A stretch of 64,000 bases of DNA from the NCBI GenBank assembly GCA_030646715.1, contig JAUSLJ010000035.1:169579-233578 (forward strand), in the 5' to 3' direction. The notes under the pieces are model-generated. The model was not told the DNA's origin. It saw only the letters and a list, made by a program, of their open reading frames with translations, and searched no databases. This stretch comes from Agitococcus sp. (GTDB lineage Bacteria > Pseudomonadota > Gammaproteobacteria > Pseudomonadales > Moraxellaceae). The translations under genes and the position numbers were made by a program. Shown one piece after another: positions 1-8,300 of this stretch. Each line of letters starts with the position of its first letter. Position 1 is the stretch's first letter.

Positions 1-761
1 TTTTTAATGCCTTTGACTAAGCACCGACCATCAGGATTACGTTCATATTCGCCACCTTCACCTTTAATCACCATCGTGTTTTGATAACCCAATTGTTGTG
101 CTGCTAATTGGTGTGACTCTCGATAAGCAGGATGAAAAATAGCTTGTAATGAACATTTTGCGTTTAATGGATTGATGAGCCGCGACAAGGTATGCACAGG
201 CGAGCGCAAACCCATGACATTACGCAGTTGAATGATATTACCCAAAGGTGGACAAAAAGCATCCAACGATAAATAGGCAAAATTAACAGCGTTTAACCGC
301 TCCTCGACCTGCTGCCAAGTTTCACACAAGTTATGTCCTAACAGGGGTAATACTTCTTCGGTATATAAGCGGTTAACGGTATGACCGCTCGCGCCGTGCA
401 TAAATACGCGCACGCCATTCTCGGCTAAGACAAAAGCGGCCAATAAAAACCACGGATAATGCTTACGTTTGCCTGCATAAGACGACCAATCTAAATCCAC
501 AGCAATTTGTGGCGCATTCAACCATTCGCGAGTGGCGGTGACAAAAGCCGCTAATTCTTCAGCCGATTCTTCTTTAACGCGTAACAGCATTAAAAAAGCC
601 CCTAATTGGGCATCTAATACTTCACCACGCAAAATCATGCCAAAAGCGGTTTTTGCTTCTTCAAAAGTCAATGAGCGGCTACCACTTTTACCTTTTCCTA
701 AAATACGTACATATTGGGCAAAAGGATGCTCGCTATGACGATAGATGTTTTTCATCACCAT
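1..761 (-). CDS. ybiB: YbiB/TrpD2-family glycosyl-transferase-like protein, 3' end outside window
   Basis: About 253 codons are present, beginning at the ATG at 761 and running off the left edge without a stop. The protein (MVMKNIYRHSEHPF start; GMILRGEVLDAQLGAFLMLLR; FMHGASGHT; LRNVMGLRSPVHTLSRLINP) has the fold signature of anthranilate phosphoribosyltransferase relatives. In family knowledge the YbiB/TrpD2 branch binds nucleic acid rather than making tryptophan, and no trp genes are nearby. It is the last gene of the minus-strand tus cluster, 36 bp after tusE, a neighbourhood also known from pseudomonads. A second ATG two codons downstream (755) is an alternative start. Its role in this operon is not established; the thiouridine link is inference from position. 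Confidence 0.8.
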   Translation of the reverse strand, partial: MVMKNIYRHSEHPFAQYVRILGKGKSGSRSLTFEEAKTAFGMILRGEVLDAQLGAFLMLLRVKEESAEELAAFVTATREWLNAPQIAVDLDWSSYAGKRKHYPWFLLAAFVLAENGVRVFMHGASGHTVNRLYTEEVLPLLGHNLCETWQQVEERLNAVNFAYLSLDAFCPPLGNIIQLRNVMGLRSPVHTLSRLINPLNAKCSLQAIFHPAYRESHQLAAQQLGYQNTMVIKGEGGEYERNPDGRCLVKGIK

Positions 762-797
762 GAGTTACAGTTCCATTTAAACTTAATTAATAGTTAT

Positions 798-1145
798 TTA
801 AATACAATTCGTCGGTTTCGGTAAACCTGCAATACGCGCAACGGTTTTTGCGGGCGTACCATCGCCAAAAAGCGACATCACATAAATACTACTCGCTTTC
901 TCTGCGCCTAGTTGTTGTGCTAGATATTTTAACAGCACTCTGGTAGTCGGGGAGCGTTGATATTGCTGATAAAACTGTCGAATACTGTTGATAACTGCCC
1001 AATGTTCCTCGTTTAGCGTTAACTGTTGTTGCGCCGCTAATTGTTGAGCAACAATTGGAGTCCAATAGTGAAGATGGCGCAAATAACCATCTTCATCCAG
1101 TTCTATCGTCAAGTTATCATTAGTTCCAACTAAGGCTACGCTCAT
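798..1145 (-). CDS. tusE: TusE/DsrC-family sulfur-relay protein
   Basis: The 115-residue protein ends in GLPKPTNCI, the flexible C-terminal arm of the DsrC/TusE family, with the persulfide-carrying cysteine as the penultimate residue (Cys114). The second cysteine found about ten residues upstream in true DsrC proteins is absent, and no dsrAB genes are present, so this is the tRNA-modification type: it takes sulfur from TusBCD and hands it to MnmA for 2-thiouridine at tRNA position 34. The first 26 bases overlap the end of tusB, which suggests translational coupling in a tusD-tusC-tusB-tusE-ybiB operon. Confidence 0.92.
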   Translation of the reverse strand: MSVALVGTNDNLTIELDEDGYLRHLHYWTPIVAQQLAAQQQLTLNEEHWAVINSIRQFYQQYQRSPTTRVLLKYLAQQLGAEKASSIYVMSLFGDGTPAKTVARIAGLPKPTNCI

Positions 1146-1398
1146 AGCGTACTCCTAAGTTCACAAATTCATCATAATCAATAATATGGATAGTATCAGG
1201 CAATGCTAATCCTGTAAGTTGCAAATCACTTTTTAACACATATATGGGTTGGATAAAGGCTAAAGGCTGAGTAACTAAACTATAAACACCGTGCGTTAAA
1301 AATAGTAAAGCATCATCTACTGACAAAGCATTGCTTAGTTGCTGTGCTAATTCAAGACGAGTCAATAAATTGGTATGAATCAAATGCAGAGTCGCCAT
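1120..1398 (-). CDS. tusB: TusB/DsrH-family sulfurtransferase subunit
   Basis: The 92-residue protein begins MATLHLIHTN and has the short DsrH/TusB fold (DALLFLTHGVYS, PIYVLKSDLQLTGL, IIDYDEFVNLG). TusB is the smallest subunit of the cytoplasmic TusBCD heterohexamer that relays persulfide sulfur to TusE. The assignment rests mainly on size and position, since TusB is weakly conserved: it lies between tusC (1-bp gap) and tusE (26-bp overlap), exactly the usual order. No cysteine is visible in the protein, which is compatible with a structural role. Confidence 0.85.
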   Translation of the reverse strand: MATLHLIHTNLLTRLELAQQLSNALSVDDALLFLTHGVYSLVTQPLAFIQPIYVLKSDLQLTGLALPDTIHIIDYDEFVNLGVRYERSLSWN

Positions 1399-1399
1399 A

Positions 1400-1756
1400 T
1401 CAAAACCTAATTAACGGAGCGTGTTGGGCGATAAAAGCCGCCATGTCGCTTTTTTTAACTACGGAGATAGGTAAAGCAAGCTGGGTGATCGTTAAACCGC
1501 GTGACGTTAAACTGTCTTCATCAACATAAATATCTTCGACTTCGTATAGAGGCAATGCTTCTAATTGGGCAACTACAGAGTTTCTGCCCATTATTTGTGG
1601 CTGTTGAGCTTTCAGCAATTGCCAAACACCATCACCTTGAAATAACACACTCGGGTTTTGCCCAAACGCGGCGGCAACTAATAAGGCATCTAACGTTTCT
1701 AATGCGTTATAACCCTGATAAGGCGCACGATGTTGAATAAATAATGGCTTACTCAT
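1400..1756 (-). CDS. tusC: TusC/DsrF-family sulfurtransferase subunit
   Basis: The 118-residue protein begins MSKPLFIQHRAPYQG and contains ALDALLVAAAFGQNPSVLF-like features (AAAFGQNPSVLFQGDGVWQL) characteristic of the DsrF/TusC family, followed by the VEDIYVDEDSL segment. It is a core subunit of the TusBCD sulfur relay for tRNA 2-thiolation. Its start codon overlaps the tusD stop by four bases and tusB follows after one base, so the three subunits should be made from one message in coupled fashion. Confidence 0.88.
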   Translation of the reverse strand: MSKPLFIQHRAPYQGYNALETLDALLVAAAFGQNPSVLFQGDGVWQLLKAQQPQIMGRNSVVAQLEALPLYEVEDIYVDEDSLTSRGLTITQLALPISVVKKSDMAAFIAQHAPLIRF

Positions 1757-2148
1757 GCGCTATCTCCAATAAAACTTAACACGCGATCTGCCGTGATTAA
1801 GCCTTCGGTTAATATACCAAGACCAGCCAAACTAAAGCCTGTCTGTAAATTATCACCTTCTAATTGGTGGCGGTGGGCGTTATCGGCATCGCAAACTCCT
1901 CGACGTAACGCAGCTGCCACACAAACAGGTAATTCAAGCTGATGAATAGCGGATAAATTGCACCACAGTTGCGCTAAAGAGATTTCATCTTGGGCTGGAC
2001 ATAACAAACGATTAGCAACAGCAACACCATCTCCATAAAAGAAAGGTTTAATCTCATGCCCTTGAGCTAAAGCGGATTCGGCAAAATAATAGGCGTGCCA
2101 TGCGCTGATATGTGCGGGTGGGGCGGTAATTAACAAGACAAAAACCAT
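1753..2148 (-). CDS. tusD: TusD/DsrE-family sulfurtransferase subunit
   Basis: The frame stays open upstream to 2238, but I choose the ATG at 2148 because the protein then starts MVFVLLITAPP, the usual beta-strand start of DsrE/TusD, and is 131 residues, close to the family's usual size. Cys76, in LPVCVAAALRRGV, matches the active-site cysteine (Cys78 in E. coli TusD) that accepts persulfide sulfur from TusA. YGDGVAVANRLLCP is another family block. It is the first gene of the tus operon, reading away from glpK; no strong ribosome site is visible. Confidence 0.88.
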   Translation of the reverse strand: MVFVLLITAPPAHISAWHAYYFAESALAQGHEIKPFFYGDGVAVANRLLCPAQDEISLAQLWCNLSAIHQLELPVCVAAALRRGVCDADNAHRHQLEGDNLQTGFSLAGLGILTEGLITADRVLSFIGDSA

Positions 2149-2314
2149 AGAATAAGTTTCAATATCAAATGAAAAGTAGTGTGTGAAGTATTTTACACAC
2201 CTTTCAAAAGTTTGTGTGAGGGCTAGGCGTGGCTTCAAGAATCGCCTACTCTAAGTTGTTGGAACTGAAATTTTTTCTCAGCTCCCACTAATTTAATCAT
2301 AACAATGTTTAGAG

Positions 2315-3805
2315 ATGAAAATGCAGCCATATTTATTGAGTTTAGATCAAGGAACAACCAGCACTCGTGCCATTATTTTTAATTTGCAAGGGCAAGCGGT
2401 TGGTAGAGCGCAGCGCGAACTCAAACAATATTTTCCTGCTGATGGCTGGGTCGAACACGATGCGGCAGAGATTGCGGAAGCATCTTTGGCCGTTTGTCGA
2501 GATGCCTTAAAAGATGGTGGCATTACCGCGCAACAAATAGCCGCGATTGGTATTACAAATCAACGTGAAACAACCGTGGTATGGGATCGAAAAACAGGCA
2601 AACCTGTACACCATGCCATTGTTTGGCAAGATCGTCGCACCGCAGACGCATGTTTAGAACTTAAAAATCTTGGCCATGAAGCGATGGTGCAGAAAAAAAC
2701 AGGCTTATTACTTGACCCTTATTTTTCCGCCACCAAACTAGCGTGGATTTTAGATAATGTTCAAGGTGTAAGAGCGCGAGCTGAACGCGGTGAATTGGCG
2801 TTTGGTACAATTGATACATGGTTGATTTGGCAACTGACTGACGGCCAAAAACACGCGACCGATGCCACAAATGCCGCACGAACCTTAATTTTTAATATTC
2901 ATACCCAAGAATGGGACACTGAACTATTAGAACTATTTAATATTCCTGCTAGCTTATTACCCGTTGTCCAAGACTCTGCCAGTGACTTTGGCCTGACAGC
3001 AACCCGTCATTTGGGTTCAGCCGTACAAATTGGTGGCGTAGCGGGCGACCAACAAGCCGCGTTAATTGGTCAAGCGTGCTTTAAAGCGGGTATGGTCAAA
3101 AGCACGTATGGCACAGGTTGTTTTATGGTGATGAATACGGGTGATGAAGCCATTACTTCAACACATCGCTTATTAACGACAGTGGGTTATCGCTTAAATG
3201 GCAAAGTCACTTACGCCTTAGAAGGCAGTATTTTTGTGGCAGGGGCGGCGGTGCAATGGCTGCGTGATGGTATTCAATTGATTAAACAAGCAGGGGATAC
3301 CGAAGCCATTGCCGAAGAAACCATGGATAGCCGAGGTGTTTATTTGGTACCTGCATTTACAGGCTTGGGCGCGCCGTATTGGGATCCTCATGCGCGGGGT
3401 GCGATTTTTGGTTTAACGCGTGATACTGGCATCGGTGAAATTGTCATTGCGGGTTTAGAAGCGGTGTGTTTTCAAACCCGTGACTTGATTGAAGCGATGA
3501 AAAAAGATGGTGTCAGTAACTTACATACGCTACGTGTAGATGGTGGCATGGCGGTTAATAATTGGCTGATGCAAGCCTTAGCCGATATCGTCGGAGTTGT
3601 GGTTGATCGACCAACAGTCACCGAAACAACGGCCTTAGGCGCAGCGTGGTTGGCGGGTTTACACGTCGGAAAGTTTGCCTCTTTAGATGCGATTGCTGAT
3701 TTATGGCATTGCCAGCGTGAGTTTGTCAGCAAAATGGATGGCGAAAAACGCGAAAATATGTATGCAGGTTGGATAGACGCTGTTCAACGTGTCACTTCAA
3801 AATAA
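2315..3805 (+). CDS. glpK: Glycerol kinase
   Basis: The 496-residue protein is a full-length FGGY-family sugar kinase that phosphorylates glycerol to sn-glycerol 3-phosphate with ATP. Visible motifs are the phosphate-binding DQGTTSTRA (11-19), TNQRET (81-86), WQDRRTA (104-110) and GVAGDQQAA, where Asp245 is the catalytic base at the same number as in E. coli. The ATG at 2315 is followed two codons later by another (MKMQPY); either could be used. No glpF, glpD or glpR lies beside it, so it appears to be a stand-alone unit, divergent from tusD and closed by terminator hairpins after the stop. Confidence 0.97.
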   Translation: MKMQPYLLSLDQGTTSTRAIIFNLQGQAVGRAQRELKQYFPADGWVEHDAAEIAEASLAVCRDALKDGGITAQQIAAIGITNQRETTVVWDRKTGKPVHHAIVWQDRRTADACLELKNLGHEAMVQKKTGLLLDPYFSATKLAWILDNVQGVRARAERGELAFGTIDTWLIWQLTDGQKHATDATNAARTLIFNIHTQEWDTELLELFNIPASLLPVVQDSASDFGLTATRHLGSAVQIGGVAGDQQAALIGQACFKAGMVKSTYGTGCFMVMNTGDEAITSTHRLLTTVGYRLNGKVTYALEGSIFVAGAAVQWLRDGIQLIKQAGDTEAIAEETMDSRGVYLVPAFTGLGAPYWDPHARGAIFGLTRDTGIGEIVIAGLEAVCFQTRDLIEAMKKDGVSNLHTLRVDGGMAVNNWLMQALADIVGVVVDRPTVTETTALGAAWLAGLHVGKFASLDAIADLWHCQREFVSKMDGEKRENMYAGWIDAVQRVTSK

Positions 3806-3807
3806 AG

Positions 3808-3884
3808 TTTCACCCTTAAAAAGGGTGAAATAAGCTTACGCACAACCGCCTCTGGTTTAAAATAATCACAGGCGGTTTTATTTT
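3808..3884 (+). terminator. Two hairpins after glpK, second a Rho-independent terminator
   Basis: A perfect 10-bp inverted repeat with a 3-base loop occupies 3808-3830 just after the glpK stop but has no T-run. A second stem, AACCGCCT/AGGCGGTT (3844-3851 with 3870-3877), is followed by TTATTTT and looks like the working terminator. Confidence 0.75.
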
Positions 3885-3924
3885 AATAAACTTACATTTT
3901 ATACACTCCCTAAAGGAATAATAA

Positions 3925-4935
3925 ATGATTTTACTAACTGGCGGCGCAGGTTATATAGGATCGCACGCAGCAATTGAATTTATCAAAGCAGGTTATCCAA
4001 TTATTGTCGTAGATAATTTTAGTAATAGTAAAATGGAAGCCATCAAGCGTACACGTCAATTAGCGGGAGACGAGTTCCCTTTTATTGAAGGTGATATTCG
4101 TGATCGCGCTTTATTAGATAATATTTTTCAACAATATCCAATTACTGCCGTTGTTCATTTTGCGGGTTTAAAAGCCGTAGGTGAGTCCGTTGCACAACCT
4201 TTGCGCTATTACGATAATAATGTTAATGGCTCAATCACACTATTTGAAGCAATGGAAGCGGCGGGTGTGCATCAAATCGTTTTTAGCTCTTCGGCGACGG
4301 TTTATGGCGACCCACATACTGTTCCCATTCAAGAAAACTTCCCTTTATCAACGACAAATCCCTATGGCGCGAGTAAGTTGATGATTGAAAACATCCTACG
4401 TGATGTCCATACCGCCCATGCAGGTTGGCGTATTGCTGTATTGCGTTATTTTAATCCTATGGGCGCACATGAGAGCGGTTTAATCGGCGAAGATCCGAAT
4501 GGTATCCCTAATAATTTAATGCCTTATATTGCCCAAGTCGCTTCGGGTAAACGCGCGGCGTTACAGGTTTTTGGTGGCGATTATGCAACGCCTGATGGAA
4601 CAGGTGTGCGTGATTATATCCACGTAGTCGATTTAGTTCGTGGCCACGTCAAAGCCTTGGAGTATTTACAACAGCACCAAGAGTTAATCACCGTTAACTT
4701 AGGTACGGGGAAGGGTTATTCGGTTATAGAGATGTTACAAGCAATGGAAAAAGTAGCAGGGAAAGAAATTCCATATCAAATTGTGGCACGACGAGCAGGG
4801 GATATTGCAAGCTGTTACGCCGACCCACACTATGCTTTTGAAAAATTAGGTTGGACGGCAGAGTTTGACCAAGAAGCGATGTGTCAAGATATGTGGCGTT
4901 GGCAGTCAAAAAATCCTAACGGTTATGAAGGTTAA
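3925..4935 (+). CDS. galE: UDP-glucose 4-epimerase
   Basis: The 336-residue protein is an extended short-chain dehydrogenase that interconverts UDP-glucose and UDP-galactose using bound NAD. It shows the nucleotide-binding GGAGYIGSH (6-14), the serine cluster SSSATVYGD (121-129) and the catalytic YGASK (Tyr147, Lys151), then the RYFNPMGAHESG block typical of GalE. A good ribosome site (AAAGGAA) lies eight bases before the ATG. There are no other gal genes adjacent, so the likely role is providing UDP-sugars for cell-surface polysaccharide. Confidence 0.96.
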   Translation: MILLTGGAGYIGSHAAIEFIKAGYPIIVVDNFSNSKMEAIKRTRQLAGDEFPFIEGDIRDRALLDNIFQQYPITAVVHFAGLKAVGESVAQPLRYYDNNVNGSITLFEAMEAAGVHQIVFSSSATVYGDPHTVPIQENFPLSTTNPYGASKLMIENILRDVHTAHAGWRIAVLRYFNPMGAHESGLIGEDPNGIPNNLMPYIAQVASGKRAALQVFGGDYATPDGTGVRDYIHVVDLVRGHVKALEYLQQHQELITVNLGTGKGYSVIEMLQAMEKVAGKEIPYQIVARRAGDIASCYADPHYAFEKLGWTAEFDQEAMCQDMWRWQSKNPNGYEG

Positions 4936-4985
4936 AAAGCAGGTAGATTAATGGGGGAGTTAGTTAACTCCCAAAGCAAAAATTT

Positions 4986-5067
4986 AACCGTTCATGGTGA
5001 GCTTGTCCCCCAAGGGGATTTCCTGCGGGGCTCGAACCACCCTTCGACAAGCTCAGGGTGAGCGGTT
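4986..5067. repeat. Imperfect hairpin repeat of the GCTCAG family, galE-argF gap
   Basis: Outer arms AACCGTTCA and TGAGCGGTT and inner arms GAGCTTGTC and GACAAGCTC form a long imperfect hairpin between the convergent galE and argF genes. The right half (CTTCGACAAGCTCAGGGT) resembles the hairpins at 24117, 28699 and 45855. A shorter GGGAGTT/AACTCCC stem sits at 4955-4972 and may end galE transcription. Confidence 0.7.
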
Positions 5068-5125
5068 GGCTCTTATTACTTGCGAACGGTATAATTTTTG
5101 TATAAGTACTTAGCAACCCTTAATT

Positions 5126-6031
5126 TTAATGCGAGAGTAAGAATTCCATCAATGCCTTTTGTGCGTGCAAGCGGTTTTCAGCTTCATCCCACACGACAGC
5201 TCTAGGGTCATCTAACATATCTTCGGATATTTCCTCACCGCGATGGGCAGGTAAACAGTGCATAAATAATGCATCAGGCGCAGCTAAATCCATTAATCGA
5301 GGGTTGACTTGATAAGTGGAGAAACGGCGTTTACGAATACTTTGCTCGGCTTCTTGCCCCATACTTGTCCAAACGTCCGTGGCGATTAAATGCGCGCCTG
5401 CAACGGCATCTTCAGCGGTTTTCACTAAGGTTGCACAGTGTTTATATTCTTCAAGTAACGTAGGGTCTGGCTCAAAACCATAAGGGCAAGCAATACGTAA
5501 TTGAAAGCCTAATTGATGCGCCGCATGAATATAGGAGTTACACATATTATTGCCGTCACCCACCCAAGCAAATGTTTTGCCCTGTAGTTGGCCACGATGC
5601 TCAATAAAAGTTTGTAAGTCGGCTAAAATTTGACATGGATGATGGTCATCCGTTAAGCCATTGATGACAGGAACACGCGAATAAGCAGCAAAGCGTTCGA
5701 TGGTGTCATGGGCAAAGGTACGAATCATGACAATATCGACCATCCGCGAAATAACACGCGCAGAGTCTTCAATTGGTTCACCACGACCTAATTGGGTATC
5801 TCTAGGCGATAAAAAAATGGCCGAACCGCCAAATTGCGCCATGCCAGCCTCAAAAGAAACTCGTGTGCGCGTAGATGACTTCTCAAAAATCATGCCCAAG
5901 ACTTTGCCGCGAAAGGGCTCATAAATAACACCATCAACACGCATTTTTTTTAATTCAATGGCACGTGCTAAAACAGCTAACAACTCTTGTGGCGTAAAAT
6001 CTAATAATGTTAAAAAATGGCGTACTGCCAT
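5126..6031 (-). CDS. argF: Ornithine carbamoyltransferase
   Basis: The 301-residue enzyme joins ornithine and carbamoyl phosphate to make citrulline in arginine biosynthesis. The carbamoyl-phosphate loop STRTR (53-57), HPCQ (131-134) and the ornithine-side [11 protein letters not shown] (starting at 258) are all present, and length is normal. It follows argD by 59 bp on the same strand, forming an argD-argF pair; no obvious ArgR box was found by eye in front of argD. Confidence 0.97.
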   Translation of the reverse strand: MAVRHFLTLLDFTPQELLAVLARAIELKKMRVDGVIYEPFRGKVLGMIFEKSSTRTRVSFEAGMAQFGGSAIFLSPRDTQLGRGEPIEDSARVISRMVDIVMIRTFAHDTIERFAAYSRVPVINGLTDDHHPCQILADLQTFIEHRGQLQGKTFAWVGDGNNMCNSYIHAAHQLGFQLRIACPYGFEPDPTLLEEYKHCATLVKTAEDAVAGAHLIATDVWTSMGQEAEQSIRKRRFSTYQVNPRLMDLAAPDALFMHCLPAHRGEEISEDMLDDPRAVVWDEAENRLHAQKALMEFLLSH

Positions 6032-6090
6032 TGTCGAATCCTCTAAAAAATAATCCCCTCATGCCAAAATTAGACATGAAGGGTAAAAAA

Positions 6091-7266
6091 CTATTGAGTT
6101 AAAAAACGTCTGATTAAACGCGAAACCCGAAGCACAATTTCATCTACTTCATCGGCTGAAATATTCAAAGCAGGTAGTAAGCGTATGACACTATCGGCGG
6201 TGACATTCAGTAATAGTTTTTCTTCATCACGTGCTAAAGCAACTAATTCAGAGCAGGGATTTGCTAAACGTAAACCAATCATTAAACCACGACCGTTGAT
6301 TTCTACATCCAAATCACTCAGTGCGGTTTTGAAGCCTTCAATCATGCGCTCGCCCATAATCGCAGCATTAGCAATTATGCCATTTTGCAATAACTCAACG
6401 ACAGCCAATGAAGCTCGACAGGCGAGTGGTGTGCCGCCATAAGTAGAACCATGATTACCTGCTTTAAATAAATCACGTGCTTTACCTTGTACCAAACACG
6501 CGCCAATAGGAAAACCATTGCCTAAACCTTTGGCCGTAGTTACCACATCAGGCTTAATATTCGTGTGCTGATAAGCAAAATATTTACCAGTACGGCCATT
6601 ACCTGTTTGAATTTCATCAAGCATAAATAATAAATCATGCTTATCGCAGACGGCGCGCAAGGCTTCCAAATAAGCAAAACCCGCTTTAGGAATGCGAATA
6701 CCGCCTTCACCTTGTATAGGTTCAACTAAAATAGCGACAATATTGGGGTTGGCAGCAATTGCGGATTCAATAGCATCAATATCATCAAAGGGTACACGAA
6801 CAAAACCTTGTACTAATGGCTCAAAACCGATTTGAACTTTTTTATTACCTGTTGCAGATAATGTTGCTAAGGTACGGCCATGAAATGAATTTTCCATCAC
6901 GATAATAGCGGGTTCGGCAATGTTTTTGCGATGACCAAATAAACGAGCTAATTTAATGGCAGCTTCGTTAGCTTCGGCACCCGAATTACTAAAAAAACAA
7001 AACTCCATACCTGAAGCATCGTGTAAGGCTTGACCGAGTGCTTCTTGCAGCGGAATTTGATACAAATTAGAGGTATGTACTAGAGTCGCTGCTTGCTCTG
7101 CAATTGCTTGAGCAACAACAGGATGAGCATGACCTAAACCGCAGACAGCAATGCCTGTTAAAGCATCTAAATAGGCTTGGCCATCGGTATCATAAAGCCA
7201 GCAACCGCTTCCTTTGACAAAAGCAATGGGTTGACGAGCATAAGTGGGCATTAATGCGCTGGTCAT
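6091..7266 (-). CDS. argD: Acetylornithine/succinyldiaminopimelate aminotransferase
   Basis: The 391-residue class III PLP aminotransferase converts N-acetylglutamate semialdehyde to N-acetylornithine and, in many bacteria, also serves lysine synthesis. Visible elements are NSGAEANE (94-101), the phosphate-side Asp217 in MLDEIQTG, and the PLP-binding Lys246 in TTAKGLGNG. Full-length, and placed upstream of argF in the same direction, which fits the arginine assignment better than the catabolic astC type. Confidence 0.95.
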   Translation of the reverse strand: MTSALMPTYARQPIAFVKGSGCWLYDTDGQAYLDALTGIAVCGLGHAHPVVAQAIAEQAATLVHTSNLYQIPLQEALGQALHDASGMEFCFFSNSGAEANEAAIKLARLFGHRKNIAEPAIIVMENSFHGRTLATLSATGNKKVQIGFEPLVQGFVRVPFDDIDAIESAIAANPNIVAILVEPIQGEGGIRIPKAGFAYLEALRAVCDKHDLLFMLDEIQTGNGRTGKYFAYQHTNIKPDVVTTAKGLGNGFPIGACLVQGKARDLFKAGNHGSTYGGTPLACRASLAVVELLQNGIIANAAIMGERMIEGFKTALSDLDVEINGRGLMIGLRLANPCSELVALARDEEKLLLNVTADSVIRLLPALNISADEVDEIVLRVSRLIRRFLTQ

Positions 7267-7295
7267 GGCAGAATCTAATTCCTAATAAAAACTGA

Positions 7296-7394
7296 AAAAC
7301 TTACACACTACAACGCGATTGTGGCATTTTTAAAACACCAAGCTTAAGAAAGTGGCAAAATATGAGCCAATAAGCGCGTTAGAGCGTAAGTCTT
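7296..7394. repeat. Decayed ~99-bp inverted-repeat element (MITE-like)
   Basis: The left end reads AAAACTTACACACTACAACGCG and is, with a few changes, the reverse complement of the right end, CGCGTTAGAGCGTAAGTCTT. The ends (ACTTAC...GTAAGT), total length and an AATAAGCG block near the right end match the cleaner element at 15815-15914. It fills most of the argD-grxD promoter gap. No coding capacity; probably a degenerate non-autonomous element. Confidence 0.5.
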
Positions 7395-7489
7395 AACAAA
7401 AAATAGTATCCCATATTAACGGGATTACGCATTGGCGGCAAATAGCGTTACAATTGGCGAGTCGTTTTTTTATCTAAAGGTAACGTGTC

Positions 7490-7810
7490 ATGGATATTGA
7501 ATCCTTAATTAAGCAGCAAATTGCAGAAAACGCAGTTATTTTGTACATGAAAGGTACACCACAGTTCCCTCAGTGCGGTTTTTCTGCGCGTACTGTTGAA
7601 GCATTAACACAAATTGGCGAGCCTTTTGCCTATGTTAATATTCTCGAAAATCCTGATATTCGTTCGACTTTACCCAAAATCGCGAATTGGCCTACATTTC
7701 CGCAGTTGTGGATCAGCGGCGAATTAATTGGTGGTTGTGATATCGTGATGGAAATGACCCAAAAAGGCGAACTTGCACCTTTGGTGAAAGCGGCAGCTAA
7801 GCCTGAGTAA
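7490..7810 (+). CDS. grxD: Monothiol glutaredoxin (Grx4 type)
   Basis: The 106-residue protein has the monothiol CGFS active site (29-32) in a thioredoxin fold, followed by WPTFPQLWISGELIGGCDI, the glutathione-binding region of the Grx4/GrxD class. These proteins carry a glutathione-ligated [2Fe-2S] cluster and help deliver clusters to other proteins. It is a single-gene unit preceded by a ribosome site (AAAGGTAAC) and ended by a strong hairpin. Confidence 0.95.
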   Translation: MDIESLIKQQIAENAVILYMKGTPQFPQCGFSARTVEALTQIGEPFAYVNILENPDIRSTLPKIANWPTFPQLWISGELIGGCDIVMEMTQKGELAPLVKAAAKPE

Positions 7811-7824
7811 AAGATTCTCGTATA

Positions 7825-7850
7825 TAAAGGCAGTGTTTATACTGCCTTTA
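7825..7850. terminator. Bidirectional terminator hairpin between grxD and a convergent gene
   Basis: TAAAGGCAGT and ACTGCCTTTA form a perfect 10-bp stem with a 6-base loop. It directly abuts the stop of the convergent gene at 7852, so it can serve both directions. Confidence 0.8.
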
Positions 7851-7851
7851 T

Positions 7852-8235
7852 TCATTCACCTAAAATCACGTACTCTGAGGGCAATTCTTCCCCCCAGAGA
7901 GTTACGTCTTTATTATCTTCAATAGGCGTTGACTCAAGTTCTTTTTTAACAGATGAAGGTGGAGGTCTAATATCTACATTGGGCCTTATAGTCTCTTCTT
8001 CATTTTTTTTATAAAGATACATGGCCTTTAAAAACTCGTTGTAACTTGCAAAGTTTTCAAGCCGCGGCTTTTTTACATCATTTTCGTTTGGTTTTTCAGT
8101 TTTTGTTTTGCCCGTAGATGTATCAATAGAATACGCTGTCTCTTTAGACGAAGAGGAAAGAATATCTTCTGATTGCTCTGCCATAATTAATGGTGATAAA
8201 GCAAGGGTAAAAACGCTGATAATGACTCTTTTCAT
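7852..8235 (-). CDS. Small secreted protein of unknown function, paired with the FecR-domain gene
   Basis: The 127-residue protein has a classic signal peptide (MKRVIISVFTLALSPLIMA, predicted cut after Ala19) and a hydrophilic, lysine/glutamate-rich mature part. I do not recognise the family. Residues 54-75 (VKKPRLENFASYNEFLKAMY plus LY) match residues 235-256 of the 721-residue protein encoded just upstream on the same strand at 11 of 22 positions, so the two proteins share a short module and are probably cotranscribed (65-bp gap). Location periplasm or outside the cell. Function not inferable beyond partnership with its neighbour. Confidence 0.75.
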   Translation of the reverse strand: MKRVIISVFTLALSPLIMAEQSEDILSSSSKETAYSIDTSTGKTKTEKPNENDVKKPRLENFASYNEFLKAMYLYKKNEEETIRPNVDIRPPPSSVKKELESTPIEDNKDVTLWGEELPSEYVILGE

Positions 8236-8300
8236 TTTATTATATACACAGCCATTGTTGGATTTGCGAGTATGTATTTTTTAGATCCACGCCTTGTTTT

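Noticed and set aside
798..2148. Dissimilatory sulfur oxidation (DsrEFHC)
   Set aside because: TusE has only the final cysteine of the DsrC arm, and no dsrAB or dsrMK genes are present, so tRNA thiolation is the better call.
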